From: Bacillus sp. AFS037270
GTDB taxonomy: Bacteria > Bacillota > Bacilli > Bacillales_B > DSM-18226
Assembly: GCF_002585305.1 (NCBI RefSeq)
Contig: NZ_NUNF01000008.1
Coordinates: 2,009 to 25,328 of the forward strand
Direction of reading: 5' to 3'
DNA: 23,320 nucleotides
The notes below the pieces were generated by a model. That model ran no database searches. It had not been told where the DNA came from and worked only from the letters and a program-made list of their open reading frames with translations. Every line of letters begins with the position of its first letter. Within the stretch, counting starts at the first letter, position 1. A program made the position numbers and the translations under genes. Below, in pieces: positions 7,015 to 14,727 of the stretch.

Positions 7015-7998
7015 ATGAGAGCGATTGTGTATACAACATACGGTCCCCCCGACGTTCTTCAATTGAAAGAGGTAGAAAAACCTATTCCTAAAGATAATGA
7101 AATTTTGGTAAAAGTGAAAGCGACCACCGTCACAGTTGCAGATATTCGTTCAAGGAGTTTTACTGTTCCTTCCGTTTTTTGGCTGCCCGCTCGAATCACA
7201 CTTGGTTTCAGACAACCGAAAAAAGAGATATTAGGGATGGAGTTAGCTGGAGAAGTTGAGTCAGTTGGGAAAAATGTTAAAAAGTATAAAGAAGGTGACC
7301 AAGTTTATGCAGCATCTCTTGAAGGCTTTGGTGCTTATGCCGAATATAAATGTCTACATGAAGATGGTCCGGTATCGATTAAACCTTCCAATATAACGTA
7401 TGCAGAAGCAGCTGCCATTCCAATTGGAGCTCGCACTGCATTGTATTTTCTTAGAAAAGCTAATATTCAGAGCGGCCAAAAGGTTTTCATTTATGGTGCT
7501 TCAGGAAGTGTGGGAACTTATGCCGTTCAGCTTGCCAAGTATTTCGGTGCCAATGTTACAGGGGTATGCAGTACGACGAATTTGGAATTGGTTAAATCTT
7601 TGGGAGCGGACAAGGTCATTGATTATACAGCAGAAGATTTTTCTAGCACAGATGAGACTTATGATGTGATCTTTGAAGCCGTTAACAAGAGTTCCTTTTC
7701 GGCATGTATGAAATTGTTGAAGAAGGACGGTACCTATATAAATATCACAGAACCACTGCCAAGTGTTCGAATGTTATGGACTCAATTGACAAGCGGCAAG
7801 AAAATATTATTGAGTCGAAATTCACCTGAGACTTCAGAAGCACTAAACTTCCTTAAGGAACTTGTTGAGGCGGGGAAATTAAAGGTGGTCATTGATAGGT
7901 CTTATGAGTTTAAAGAGATTGTAGAGGCACATAGATATGTTGAGAAAGGGCATAAGAAAGGAAATGTTGTCATACATGTGGAAAAAAATAGGCCATGA
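7015..7998 (+). CDS. medium-chain NAD(P)-dependent alcohol dehydrogenase, quinone oxidoreductase-like
   Basis: A 327-residue zinc-independent member of the medium-chain dehydrogenase/reductase superfamily, cytosolic, expected to reduce quinones or enals with NAD(P)H. Seen: the N-terminal GroES-like domain with [15 protein letters not shown], the [28 protein letters not shown] block, [14 protein letters not shown], and the nucleotide-binding GASGSVG at 161-167 followed by [16 protein letters not shown]. The structural-zinc cysteines of true alcohol dehydrogenases are absent. The start at 7015 has GAGGTGG upstream; an ATG four bases earlier is out of frame. The gene stands alone behind a strong operator-like dyad, so it is probably induced by a specific signal. 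Confidence 0.92.
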   Translation: MRAIVYTTYGPPDVLQLKEVEKPIPKDNEILVKVKATTVTVADIRSRSFTVPSVFWLPARITLGFRQPKKEILGMELAGEVESVGKNVKKYKEGDQVYAASLEGFGAYAEYKCLHEDGPVSIKPSNITYAEAAAIPIGARTALYFLRKANIQSGQKVFIYGASGSVGTYAVQLAKYFGANVTGVCSTTNLELVKSLGADKVIDYTAEDFSSTDETYDVIFEAVNKSSFSACMKLLKKDGTYINITEPLPSVRMLWTQLTSGKKILLSRNSPETSEALNFLKELVEAGKLKVVIDRSYEFKEIVEAHRYVEKGHKKGNVVIHVEKNRP

Positions 7999-8157
7999 AG
8001 TCAAACTAGCAAAGGGAAGGGGGAAGTTTCTTCAATCAAGTACCTTGAAAAGAAATTCTTTCGTTAGGAATTGTTGTTTTTACTTTATTTTCTGAAGAAC
8101 TATTAGATTTATGCGAATCCTCAAAAGTTGAATCTCCCTATCCAAATAAAGGACGGT

Positions 8158-8193
8158 AACGGATGTTTATAAAATCATTCGTCCGTTCTTTTT
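8158..8193 (+). terminator. rho-independent terminator
   Basis: AACGGA..TG (8158-8165) pairs with CA..TCCGTT inside 8176-8187, with a small bulge, followed by TTCTTTTTCTTT. Confidence 0.55.
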
Positions 8194-8329
8194 CTTTGCT
8201 TATGGACGAAACTATTGCGTTGTCAGATATCCAATAAAATAGATTGACGGGGTTTTTTTGGATATTTTGTGGATTCTGGCATTTCCCAGGGTTATTTAGT
8301 AGAAGATACTACTATTAAATGCGGAAAGT

Positions 8330-8371
8330 TTGAATGTTACTAAAGTATACAATATACTTTAATTAAGTAAC
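8330..8371 (+). promoter_or_regulatory. palindromic promoter of the recombinase-like gene
   Basis: TTGAAT (8330-8335), a 17-base spacer and TATACT (8353-8358) make a good promoter. It is filled by a perfect dyad TAAAGTATA-CAA-TATACTTTA (8341-8361), itself enclosed by GTTAC (8336-8340) and GTAAC (8367-8371). The geometry fits an autoregulatory operator. It could also be a fossil of a recombination core site, since a recombinase-like gene follows. Confidence 0.6.
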
Positions 8372-8393
8372 ATTGAAGGGGTAATGATTAGCG

Positions 8394-8960
8394 TTGGAAA
8401 CAGTGGATGCACTTAGAGACTTAGAACAGATAAATTCCTTAAAACAGTACCTTAAAGAACATTCGTACAGGGATTACTTATTGTTTGTTTTTGGAATCAA
8501 TACAGGTCTTAAAATATCTGAACTACTTTTGATTAAAGTAAAGGATCTTTCTAATAGCAATGGAGAAATTAAGGATTTTTATCATTACTCTGAAATGGAG
8601 AGCGAAAGGAGGAAGTCTGTATTTTTAAACAAAAAAGTGAAAGAAGCTGTTAAGTCTTACATAAACCACGTCAACATAGAAGAACAGATTTATTTATTCC
8701 AATCTCGTAAGTTTAAACAACCGATTACTCGACAACAGGCCTATCGAATTATCCATGATGCAGCTGTTAAGGTAGGCATTGAAGGGAAGATAGGAACAAA
8801 TTCTTTGGCAAAGACCTTTGGATTTCATGCGTTTAAACAAGGAGTCTCTATTGCACTTTTACAAAAACACTTTAACCATTCTACACCAGCGGAGACACTA
8901 AAATTTTTAGGAATAAAAAAAGAAGAATTGATAACCACTCAGATAGATGTAAATTTATAA
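8394..8960 (+). CDS. small tyrosine-recombinase-like protein lacking most catalytic residues
   Basis: A 188-residue intact protein matching the minimal catalytic domain of phage-integrase-type recombinases of Bacillus. Landmarks are at the usual places: RDYLLFVFGINTGLKISELLLIKVKDL, YLFQSRK, ITRQQAYRIIHDAA, the box II region GTNSLAKTFGFHAFKQG, LQKHFNHST and ETLKFLGI. The expected catalytic residues are mostly changed: Arg I (TGLR) is Lys40, box II His is Asn136, Arg II is Ala139, and the nucleophilic Tyr is Phe171. Only the late His162 remains. It cannot be expected to cut DNA, yet the frame is undamaged, suggesting a retained DNA-binding role. The start is TTG with GAAGGGG about 12 bases upstream. 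yitT follows after 49 bases, probably in one operon. Confidence 0.88.
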   Translation: METVDALRDLEQINSLKQYLKEHSYRDYLLFVFGINTGLKISELLLIKVKDLSNSNGEIKDFYHYSEMESERRKSVFLNKKVKEAVKSYINHVNIEEQIYLFQSRKFKQPITRQQAYRIIHDAAVKVGIEGKIGTNSLAKTFGFHAFKQGVSIALLQKHFNHSTPAETLKFLGIKKEELITTQIDVNL

Positions 8961-9009
8961 TTTTGATAATTATTCGTGCACAATATAAAAAATTTGAAGC
9001 GAGGAATTT

Positions 9010-9882
9010 ATGAATAAGACGAAAATGAATAAGCCTAATAAACTTAAATTTATTTTACGAGGCTTAATCGTAATTATTGGTGGATTTATAGCCGCATATG
9101 GACTAGAAACGGTACTAATCCCAAACAACGTATCTGATGGGGGAGTGACGGGTCTTAGTATCGTAGGATCAGAACTATTTGATTTACCATTAGGAGTTCT
9201 AATTGCAATTATAAATATTCCCTTTATCTGGTTAGGATATCAACAAATTGGAAAAAGTTTTGCATTTTATTCCATTATCGGAATAGCTTCACTAGCTTTT
9301 GGTACAAGCCTTTTGCACCATACCCCAGCCATTATTGAAGGGGATACTTTGTTGGTTACAGTTGTTGGTGGTATTATCCTTGGTTTAGGGATGGGTCTAG
9401 CCCTGCGAAATGGCGGTGCATTAGATGGCATTGATATGCTTGCCGTGCTACTATCTCGAAAATTACCGTTTGGGACAAGTGATTTAATTCTTTTCTTAAA
9501 CATATTTGTATTTATTTTTGTTTCAATTGTATTTGGTCTGCAAGGAGCGATTCTTTCGGCAATTGCTTACTATATTGCTTCTAAAGTTATTCACATTGTT
9601 GAAGAAGGTCTAAGCGGCTCTAAAACCTTTCAAATTATCACAACTCAACCCGAATTAATGGTAGAGGCAATCCGTGATCGCTTAGGTCGAAGTGCAACAT
9701 ATAAAGATGCATATGGCGGTTTTTCCAATGAAAAGTTTAAAGAAATCACATGTGTTATTAACCGCTTAGAAGAAACCAAATTAAAGGAAATCATAAATGA
9801 AATGGACGAAACTGCGTTTGTTACCGTATATGACGTAGCAGAGGTTAAGGGCGGTAATTTCAGAAAGCATAATATTCATTAG
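9010..9882 (+). CDS. YitT family membrane protein
   Basis: A 290-residue integral membrane protein of the YitT family. About five or six helices occupy residues 10-190 (GLIVIIGGFIAAYGLETVLIPNNVSDGGVTGLSI, VLIAIINIPFIWLGY, VVGGIILGLGMGLALRNGGALDGIDMLAV, LILFLNIFVFIFVSIVFG), followed by a cytosolic DUF2179 domain (about 205-285: TYKDAYGGFSNEKFKEITCVINRLEETKLKEII). The family is common in Firmicutes in several copies and its transport role is not established. GAGG lies seven bases upstream of the ATG. It is likely cotranscribed with the degenerate recombinase gene, and a GCTGCC-type terminator follows. Confidence 0.93.
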   Translation: MNKTKMNKPNKLKFILRGLIVIIGGFIAAYGLETVLIPNNVSDGGVTGLSIVGSELFDLPLGVLIAIINIPFIWLGYQQIGKSFAFYSIIGIASLAFGTSLLHHTPAIIEGDTLLVTVVGGIILGLGMGLALRNGGALDGIDMLAVLLSRKLPFGTSDLILFLNIFVFIFVSIVFGLQGAILSAIAYYIASKVIHIVEEGLSGSKTFQIITTQPELMVEAIRDRLGRSATYKDAYGGFSNEKFKEITCVINRLEETKLKEIINEMDETAFVTVYDVAEVKGGNFRKHNIH

Positions 9883-9913
9883 GAGAGAAAGTTCCATTGC
9901 TCTTTAGGAAAAT

Positions 9914-9940
9914 AAGCTGCCATTTGGACGGCTGTTTTTT
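9914..9940 (+). terminator. terminator after yitT-like gene
   Basis: AAGCTGCC and GGACGGCT pair imperfectly around ATTT, followed by GTTTTTT; same GCTGCC style as other terminators in the window. Confidence 0.6.
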
Positions 9941-10157
9941 GTCTGAAAGTTACGACGATTGAATGAAACGACTAACAGTTCAGGTTACTGAAGAAGGATT
10001 CGATTATTAACGTTGCATTCGGTATTTACCCAATATTTCCTATTACATACCTATGGCATACGTCCAAAGCATTAAAAGACAGGCCATTACCTAGGACAAC
10101 TTCCCGCCGTGATACATATACATGCAGTGTAAATATTTATTAAAGGGGAGATTTTTA

Positions 10158-10946
10158 ATGGGTAAGGACATCAAGCAGTATTTTACAAATAAAGTAATCA
10201 AGGTTGACAGAGACGGCCCAGAATCGAGAATTGGGAAGTTACTAGATGCTGGTGACGATTATTTCGCAGTTCTCACTGAAGACGATGGGGTCGTTTATTA
10301 CCACACTCGTCACATTAAGAGTTTCACAGAAAATAGGAATATGCAGTTGGAATTCGACGTTAAAGTTCCTAAGGATTTTGAATTTAAAAAGGCTGAAAAT
10401 TTCAAAGAACTGCTTGAATCATTGAGTTATGTTTGGGTGAGAATCAATCGTGGAGGTCCTGAAACGGTTGAGGGGATACTCATTGAGGTAAAAGACGATT
10501 TTGTTTATATCGTCTCAAATGACGAAGTCGTGCGCATTACCATTTTCCACATTAAAAATGTGAGTTATGGACCAAAAATTAAAAAGGCTAAAACCGAAGA
10601 TCATAAGTCAAAAGAACCTAAATCACTAAAACCTAAAGCACCAAAACCTAAAGCACCAAAACCTAAATCACTACAACCTGAATCATTTCAACATGAATCA
10701 CTACCATATGAATCAGAATCATTTGAATCATTACAATATGAATCACTACCATTTGAGTCATTACAAGATGAATCACTACCATTTGAATCATTGACATATG
10801 AATCACTACTACATGATTCACAATCATATCAATCACTAGAACATGATTCACAACCAAATGTAGGTAAGCAAAATTTTGAAGATGATTTATCAGTTCTTTT
10901 ATCCTCAATGGAAAAGTTTTTGCGAAATCATTCTAAAGGCATTTAA
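10158..10946 (+). CDS. CotB-like spore coat protein, paralogue 1
   Basis: A 262-residue protein related to the conserved N-terminal part of spore coat protein CotB. Two GGPE-type repeats are visible: IKVDRDGPESRIGKLL...YFAVLTEDDGVVYYHTRHIKS (about 14-55) and VWVRINRGGPETVEGIL...YIVSNDEVVRITIFHIKNVSYGP (about 92-139); CotB has the same RGGPE...EVLRI.PFHIKSIS.GPK pattern. A Lys/Pro linker (KPKAPKPKAPKPK) and a long low-complexity tract of five-residue units such as ESLPF and ESLQY follow, where CotB has Ser/Lys repeats. The product is expected on the outer surface of the spore. The ATG at 10158 has AAGGGGAG upstream; a longer frame from 10122 lacks a ribosome site and lies in the duplicated leader. 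Expression in the mother cell late in sporulation is inferred; I could not fix a sigma-factor site. Confidence 0.8.
   Translation: MGKDIKQYFTNKVIKVDRDGPESRIGKLLDAGDDYFAVLTEDDGVVYYHTRHIKSFTENRNMQLEFDVKVPKDFEFKKAENFKELLESLSYVWVRINRGGPETVEGILIEVKDDFVYIVSNDEVVRITIFHIKNVSYGPKIKKAKTEDHKSKEPKSLKPKAPKPKAPKPKSLQPESFQHESLPYESESFESLQYESLPFESLQDESLPFESLTYESLLHDSQSYQSLEHDSQPNVGKQNFEDDLSVLLSSMEKFLRNHSKGI
10664..10855 (+). repeat. 15-bp tandem repeats encoding ES-L-x-[YF] units
   Basis: Imperfect 15-base units around GAATCACTACCATWT encode five-residue repeats (ESLPY, ESLQY, ESLPF, DSQSY). The same unit is present in fewer copies at about 14422-14520. The different lengths indicate expansion or contraction since duplication. 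Confidence 0.8.
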
Positions 10947-10993
10947 GATTAAGTTTTTTATATTCCTCACGTAGCGGGTTCATAGAGTAGTAG

Positions 10994-11038
10994 AATGAGT
11001 AGATACTGTCAAGAAACGCAAGATAGAGTCTACTCATT
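10994..11038 (+). terminator. inverted repeat after CotB-like gene 1
   Basis: AATGAGTAGA (10994-11003) and TCTACTCATT (11029-11038) are perfect 10-base arms around 25 bases. The T run after it is short, so termination is possible but not certain. Confidence 0.45.
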
Positions 11039-11097
11039 TAATTAGAATATCCTACCAGCCCATTGTTTAACGAATAGGGATAGTGTCATTAAATCAT

Positions 11098-11141
11098 AAA
11101 AAATAATCCACCCTTCCAGTTGAGGCTCAGGTGGATTATTT
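11098..11141 (-). terminator. terminator of the MFS efflux gene
   Basis: AATAATCCACC (11102-11112) and GGTGGATTATT (11130-11140) are perfect arms; on the minus strand the hairpin is followed by TTTTTT (11098-11103 complement) immediately after the stop codon. Confidence 0.8.
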
Positions 11142-11142
11142 C

Positions 11143-12381
11143 CTATTTGTTTACTATTCCTCTTCTTTTTCTTTTTACTAGCATTAAATAAGTTAGAATG
11201 GAACCACACCCGGTACAAGCCATAACAACGCCCATCGGAATGGCCGTATGTCCTCCACCAATTCCAACAAGTGGAGAGACAATTCCACCAAGTGCAAATG
11301 ACGTAACACCCAACAAAGCAGACGCACTTCCTGCATTTTTTCCTTGTGTTTGCATCGCCAGAGAAAAACCTGATGTATTCACTATTCCTACACTTGATAC
11401 AACAAAAAATAATGGAATCAATAAAAAGACTAATGTTGCCTGTAAAAATATAAGAATGAGTAATATAATGGCTCCTAAAGCTGCCATTCCTAATCCAAAT
11501 TTAAACATCGTTGACTCAGGAATTTTTCCTGCCAATCTTCCCGTGATCTGACTACAAATCATAATCCCAATGGCGTTTACAGCGAAAATTAAACTAAACG
11601 TTTGAGGTGAGGCCTCGTAAATATCCTGTATGACAAAAGGAGAACCTGAAATATATGAAAACAAACATGCTGTAACTAATCCTTGTGCTAAAGCATATCC
11701 CATAAAGGTGCGATTCGTGATCAGTTTTGAAAAAGCATGAAATGTATTCTTGATACCACCAACCGTACGCTGTTTTTCCTGAAGCGTTTCTGGTAAGCCA
11801 AAAAGAACTACGAAAAACATCACGATACCGATGGCACTTAACACAATAAATACACCTTGCCAAGGGACTACTTTAAGCAGCTGCCCGCCTAGAACAGGAG
11901 CAAGAATAGGGGCCAGGCCGTTAATCAATGCGAGCAGTGAAAAAAACTTGGTTAATTCGCTTCCTGAATATAAGTCTCGGACAATCGCTCTCGAGATTAC
12001 TACTCCTGCTGATCCAGCAAACCCCTGTATGAAACGCAAGATAATCAATCCCCAGATTGAAGGGCTAAATACGCATAAAAGGGACACGATAAAGTAGGCC
12101 ATTAAGCCAATTAAAAGAGGTTTGCGGCGTCCAGTTACATCGCTAATTGGTCCTGTTAGTAATTGCCCCGATGCTAAACCGAGTACAAAAAACGTAATCG
12201 TAAGTTGTACAAAAGAGGCATTGGTATGAAAATCTTTAGCAATATTGGGTAGTGCTGGTAAATACATATCCATGGATAAAGGACCAAATGCTGCGAGTAT
12301 ACCAAGTATAATCGCCATCGATAACCGTTTGGAGCGTGAGAGTACCTTCTGATCATATGGCTTGTGTAGTGGATCCTCCAT
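11143..12381 (-). CDS. Bcr/CflA family multidrug efflux MFS transporter
   Basis: A 12-helix inner-membrane proton-coupled drug exporter. With the chosen start it has 412 residues, normal for the family. Seen: LAAFGPLSMDMYLPALPNIAKDF in helix 1, typical of Bcr/CflA, then the MFS signature GPISDVTGRRKPLLIG between helices 2 and 3, FIQGFAGSAGVVISRAIVRDL, and GLAPILAPVLGGQLL, the antiporter-type motif in helix 5. The open frame runs 19 codons upstream; I chose Met at 12381 because family-like sequence starts there, though Met at 12393 is favoured by a coupled upstream mini-frame. It lies between the two CotB-like copies and opposite to EamA, as part of the segment flanked by the duplication. Substrate unknown. 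Confidence 0.92.
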   Translation of the reverse strand: MEDPLHKPYDQKVLSRSKRLSMAIILGILAAFGPLSMDMYLPALPNIAKDFHTNASFVQLTITFFVLGLASGQLLTGPISDVTGRRKPLLIGLMAYFIVSLLCVFSPSIWGLIILRFIQGFAGSAGVVISRAIVRDLYSGSELTKFFSLLALINGLAPILAPVLGGQLLKVVPWQGVFIVLSAIGIVMFFVVLFGLPETLQEKQRTVGGIKNTFHAFSKLITNRTFMGYALAQGLVTACLFSYISGSPFVIQDIYEASPQTFSLIFAVNAIGIMICSQITGRLAGKIPESTMFKFGLGMAALGAIILLILIFLQATLVFLLIPLFFVVSSVGIVNTSGFSLAMQTQGKNAGSASALLGVTSFALGGIVSPLVGIGGGHTAIPMGVVMACTGCGSILTYLMLVKRKRRGIVNK

Positions 12382-12389
12382 AAAGTAAA

Positions 12390-12407
12390 TCATCCTTTCA
12401 TAAACAT
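12390..12407 (-). other. five-codon upstream frame before the efflux gene
   Basis: On the minus strand AAGAGGAA lies six bases before ATG TTT ATG AAA GGA TGA. The stop overlaps ATG at 12393, an in-frame start of the efflux protein. This is the arrangement of a leader peptide whose translation controls or couples to the downstream gene. It may equally be chance. Confidence 0.4.
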
Positions 12408-12438
12408 AAAATTTCCTCTTTTCGAAAAATTGTAACAT

Positions 12439-12774
12439 CTTATATGTTAACAGATTTTTATTGACGAAGTAATCAAATGATAATTTATAAAATGGCTACT
12501 ACTATTCTTTTAGAATTAAGAAGGTAAGAAACTTAATATTAATGATTTTTATGTAAATTATTTGTAATTTATTTACTGAGACATTTCATGAGTACACGAA
12601 ATAGTTTTGATAATTTAAATAATAAATAAGAAGGGGTTAATTTTTTTGTTCAATTTATGGACGATGGGCAATTCGTGTCACTACACTATCCGTAGGTGCA
12701 GAGAGCAAATCAATTGTTTATTTCAATAAAATAAGTATTATTGTAAAAGTAGTTCACATCTAGGAGGTCCATCG
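12439..12774. other. 336-base divergent intergenic region
   Basis: Lies between the divergent MFS and EamA genes and should hold both promoters. A candidate for the EamA side is TTGTTT (12714-12719), 16 bases, TATTAT (12736-12741). No gene is seen; a short in-frame stretch around 12640-12690 is too small to judge. Confidence 0.5.
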
Positions 12775-13677
12775 ATGGAAAAAAATTCGAGAACAAGAAC
12801 TGTTTTATTACTAATGTTTCTTGTTACTGTGTGGGGAGTCAATTGGCCATTATCAAAAATGGCACTTAACTATACTCCGCCATTATTGTTTGCTGGATTA
12901 AGAACTTTTCTAGGCGGGCTTATCTTGCTCATTTTTGCATTACCAAGATATAAGCAACTCCGTTTAAAAGAAAACTGGCATTTTTACGTCGTTTCTGCTG
13001 TATTAAACATTATAATGTTTTACGGTCTGCAAACAGTTGGGCTGGGCTTTATGCCTGCTGGACTATTTTCCGCTATTGTCTTCATTGAGCCCGTATTACT
13101 TGGGATTTTTTGTTGGATTTGGTTGGGAGAATCAATGTATGGATTAAAGATCATTGGTTTAATTCTCGGTTTTGTGGGTGTTGCCGTCATAAGCTCTGGG
13201 GGTTTTACCGGTGATATTTCAGCAATTGGCATTCTTCTTGCCTTAGGTTCTGCCATTGGGTGGGGATTAGGGACCGTTTTTGTAAAGAAAACTGGAAATC
13301 GCGTTGATTCCTTATGGATGGTTACCCTTCAACTGATTATCGGCGGAATATTTTTATCGTGTGTGGGTTCGAGCTTTGAAAGCTGGTCTAGTATCGAATG
13401 GAGATTACCATTTATATCAAACTTGCTTTTTATCTCAATCTTTGTCATTGCTTTTGGATGGCTTGCTTTCTTTACACTTGTTGGTTCGGGAGAAGCTAGT
13501 AAAGTTGGTTCGTATACCTTTCTTATTCCTCTAATTGCAATTATATGTAGTTCTTTTCTTTTACATGAATCTATTACGATTAATCTGGTCATAGGACTTT
13601 TATTCATTGTTTTTAGCATCTGTCTTGTAAATATGAAAACTAAAACCCAAAAAGTAAAGGCACAGATCGATTTATAG
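12775..13677 (+). CDS. EamA family (drug/metabolite transporter) exporter
   Basis: A 300-residue membrane protein with ten predicted helices in two EamA repeats. Repeat 1 begins LLLMFLVTVWGVNWPLSKMALNYTPPLLFAGLRTFLGGLILL, and its end is IGLILGFVGVAVISSGG. Repeat 2 begins GILLALGSAIGWGLGTVFVKKTG and ends FLLHESITINLVIGLLFIVFSICLVN. The Pro-rich TPPLLFAGLR and the conserved FIEPVLLGIF in repeat 1 are usual for DMT exporters of amino acids or metabolites. AGGAGGT lies eight bases before the ATG. The gene stands alone, with two terminators after it. The substrate cannot be predicted. Confidence 0.93.
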   Translation: MEKNSRTRTVLLLMFLVTVWGVNWPLSKMALNYTPPLLFAGLRTFLGGLILLIFALPRYKQLRLKENWHFYVVSAVLNIIMFYGLQTVGLGFMPAGLFSAIVFIEPVLLGIFCWIWLGESMYGLKIIGLILGFVGVAVISSGGFTGDISAIGILLALGSAIGWGLGTVFVKKTGNRVDSLWMVTLQLIIGGIFLSCVGSSFESWSSIEWRLPFISNLLFISIFVIAFGWLAFFTLVGSGEASKVGSYTFLIPLIAIICSSFLLHESITINLVIGLLFIVFSICLVNMKTKTQKVKAQIDL

Positions 13678-13734
13678 ATAAATTGATAGAAAGAATAGTT
13701 AATTTTGGTCGATTAAATTATAAATAGTCATATA

Positions 13735-13756
13735 AGCAGCCATTTGGTGGCTTTTT
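13735..13756 (+). terminator. terminator after the EamA gene
   Basis: AGCAGCC and GGTGGCT pair around ATTT with one mismatch, followed by TTTTTG. Confidence 0.65.
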
Positions 13757-13778
13757 GTGCGACGGTCAGTCGGGGAGA

Positions 13779-13807
13779 AGTGTTAACTCAGTTAACACTC
13801 TTTTTTT
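13779..13807 (+). terminator. second terminator after the EamA gene
   Basis: AGTGTTAAC (13779-13787) and GTTAACACT (13791-13799) are perfect arms around TCA, followed by CTTTTTTT. Together with the previous hairpin it isolates the following coat gene. Confidence 0.75.
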
Positions 13808-13835
13808 CTTTATCTGACAAAGACAGCCCCCTCCA

Positions 13836-14695
13836 TACCCAATGCATGAGTCCAAAGTATTAAAAGACAGGCCATTACCTAGGACAACTTCCTGCCGTGA
13901 TACATATACATGCAGTGTAAATATTTATTAAAGGGGAGATTTTAATGGGTAAGGACATCAAGCAGTATTTTACAAATAAAGTAATCAAAGTTGACAGAGA
14001 CGGCCCAGAATCGAGAATTGGGAAGTTACTAGATGCTGGTGACGATTATTTCGCAGTTCTCACTGAAGACGATGGGGTCGTTTATTACCACACTCGTCAT
14101 ATTAAGAGTTTCACAGAAAATATGAAAATACCGTGGGAATTCGACGTTAAAGTTCCTAAAGATTTTGAATTTAAAAAGGCTGAAAATTTCAAAGAACTGC
14201 TTGAATCATTGAATTATCTTTGGGTAAGAATTAATCGTGGAGGTCCTGACACGGTTGAGGGGATACTCATTGAAGTAAAAGACGATTTTGTTTATATCGT
14301 CACTAATGATGAAGTCGTGCGCATTACCATTTTCCACATTAAAAATGTGAGTTATGGACCAAATATTGAAAAGGCTAAAACCGAAGATCATAAGTCAAGA
14401 GAACCTAAATCACTAAAACCTAAATCACTACAACATGAATCACTACCTTTTGAATCACAACCATTTGAATCAACCCCATTTGAATCATTACAATATGAAT
14501 CACTACCATATGAATCACCTCAAAGATTAAACGATGAGAGTAAAAATAAATACAATAAGACCAATCTGGTAGGTAGGCAAAATTTTGATGAGGATTTATC
14601 TGTTCTGTTGTCCTCAATGGAGAAGTTTTTACGAAATTATTCTAAAGGCATCTAACGTTAAGTTTTTAAAGCGGGTCCGCAGAGTAGTTCTAATT
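13836..14695 (+). repeat. direct duplication, right copy (promoter region plus CotB-like gene)
   Basis: Partner of 10049-10992, same orientation, about 3.8 kb away. The intervening MFS and EamA genes are not duplicated. Homologous recombination between the copies could delete or amplify them. Confidence 0.85.
13945..14655 (+). CDS. CotB-like spore coat protein, paralogue 2
   Basis: A 236-residue paralogue of the gene at 10158. The first 140 residues differ at only a few positions (for example MKIPWEF for NMQLEF and NYLWVR for SYVWVR) and keep both GGPE-type repeats (DGPES and GGPDT). The Lys/Pro linker is shorter, without the triple KPKAP, and the ESLPF-type repeats number about half those of copy 1. 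A segment RLNDESKNKYNKTNLVG is unique to this copy, after which the shared C-terminus NF-[ED]-DLSVLLSSMEKFLRN-x-SKGI returns. The ribosome site AAAGGGGAG and the ATG match copy 1. Role as in copy 1: probable outer spore-coat component. Both copies are intact, so they may have diverged in surface repeat length rather than function. Confidence 0.8.
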   Translation: MGKDIKQYFTNKVIKVDRDGPESRIGKLLDAGDDYFAVLTEDDGVVYYHTRHIKSFTENMKIPWEFDVKVPKDFEFKKAENFKELLESLNYLWVRINRGGPDTVEGILIEVKDDFVYIVTNDEVVRITIFHIKNVSYGPNIEKAKTEDHKSREPKSLKPKSLQHESLPFESQPFESTPFESLQYESLPYESPQRLNDESKNKYNKTNLVGRQNFDEDLSVLLSSMEKFLRNYSKGI

Positions 14696-14727
14696 TAATT
14701 AATGTGGTGTAGACCAAAATTGATATA

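Larger units (their letters stand above)
7999..8393. other. 395-base gap
   Basis: No gene recognised. It holds the terminator of the dehydrogenase gene (8158-8193) and, at its right end, the palindromic promoter of the recombinase-like gene. Confidence 0.55.
10049..10992 (+). repeat. direct duplication, left copy (promoter region plus CotB-like gene)
   Basis: From about 10049, some 110 bases of upstream sequence (containing AAAAGACAGGCCATTACCTA and TACATATACATGCAGTG), the whole coding region, and parts of the trailing sequence (GCGGGTTC..AGAGTAG) reappear at about 13836-14695. Identity is highest in the upstream block and the first 140 codons and lowest in the repetitive C-terminal part. Confidence 0.85.

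Noticed and set aside
10663..10908. Minus-strand frame rich in VVIHMV repeats
   Set aside because: Reverse shadow of the 15-bp repeats in the CotB-like gene; the same occurs at 14420-14617.
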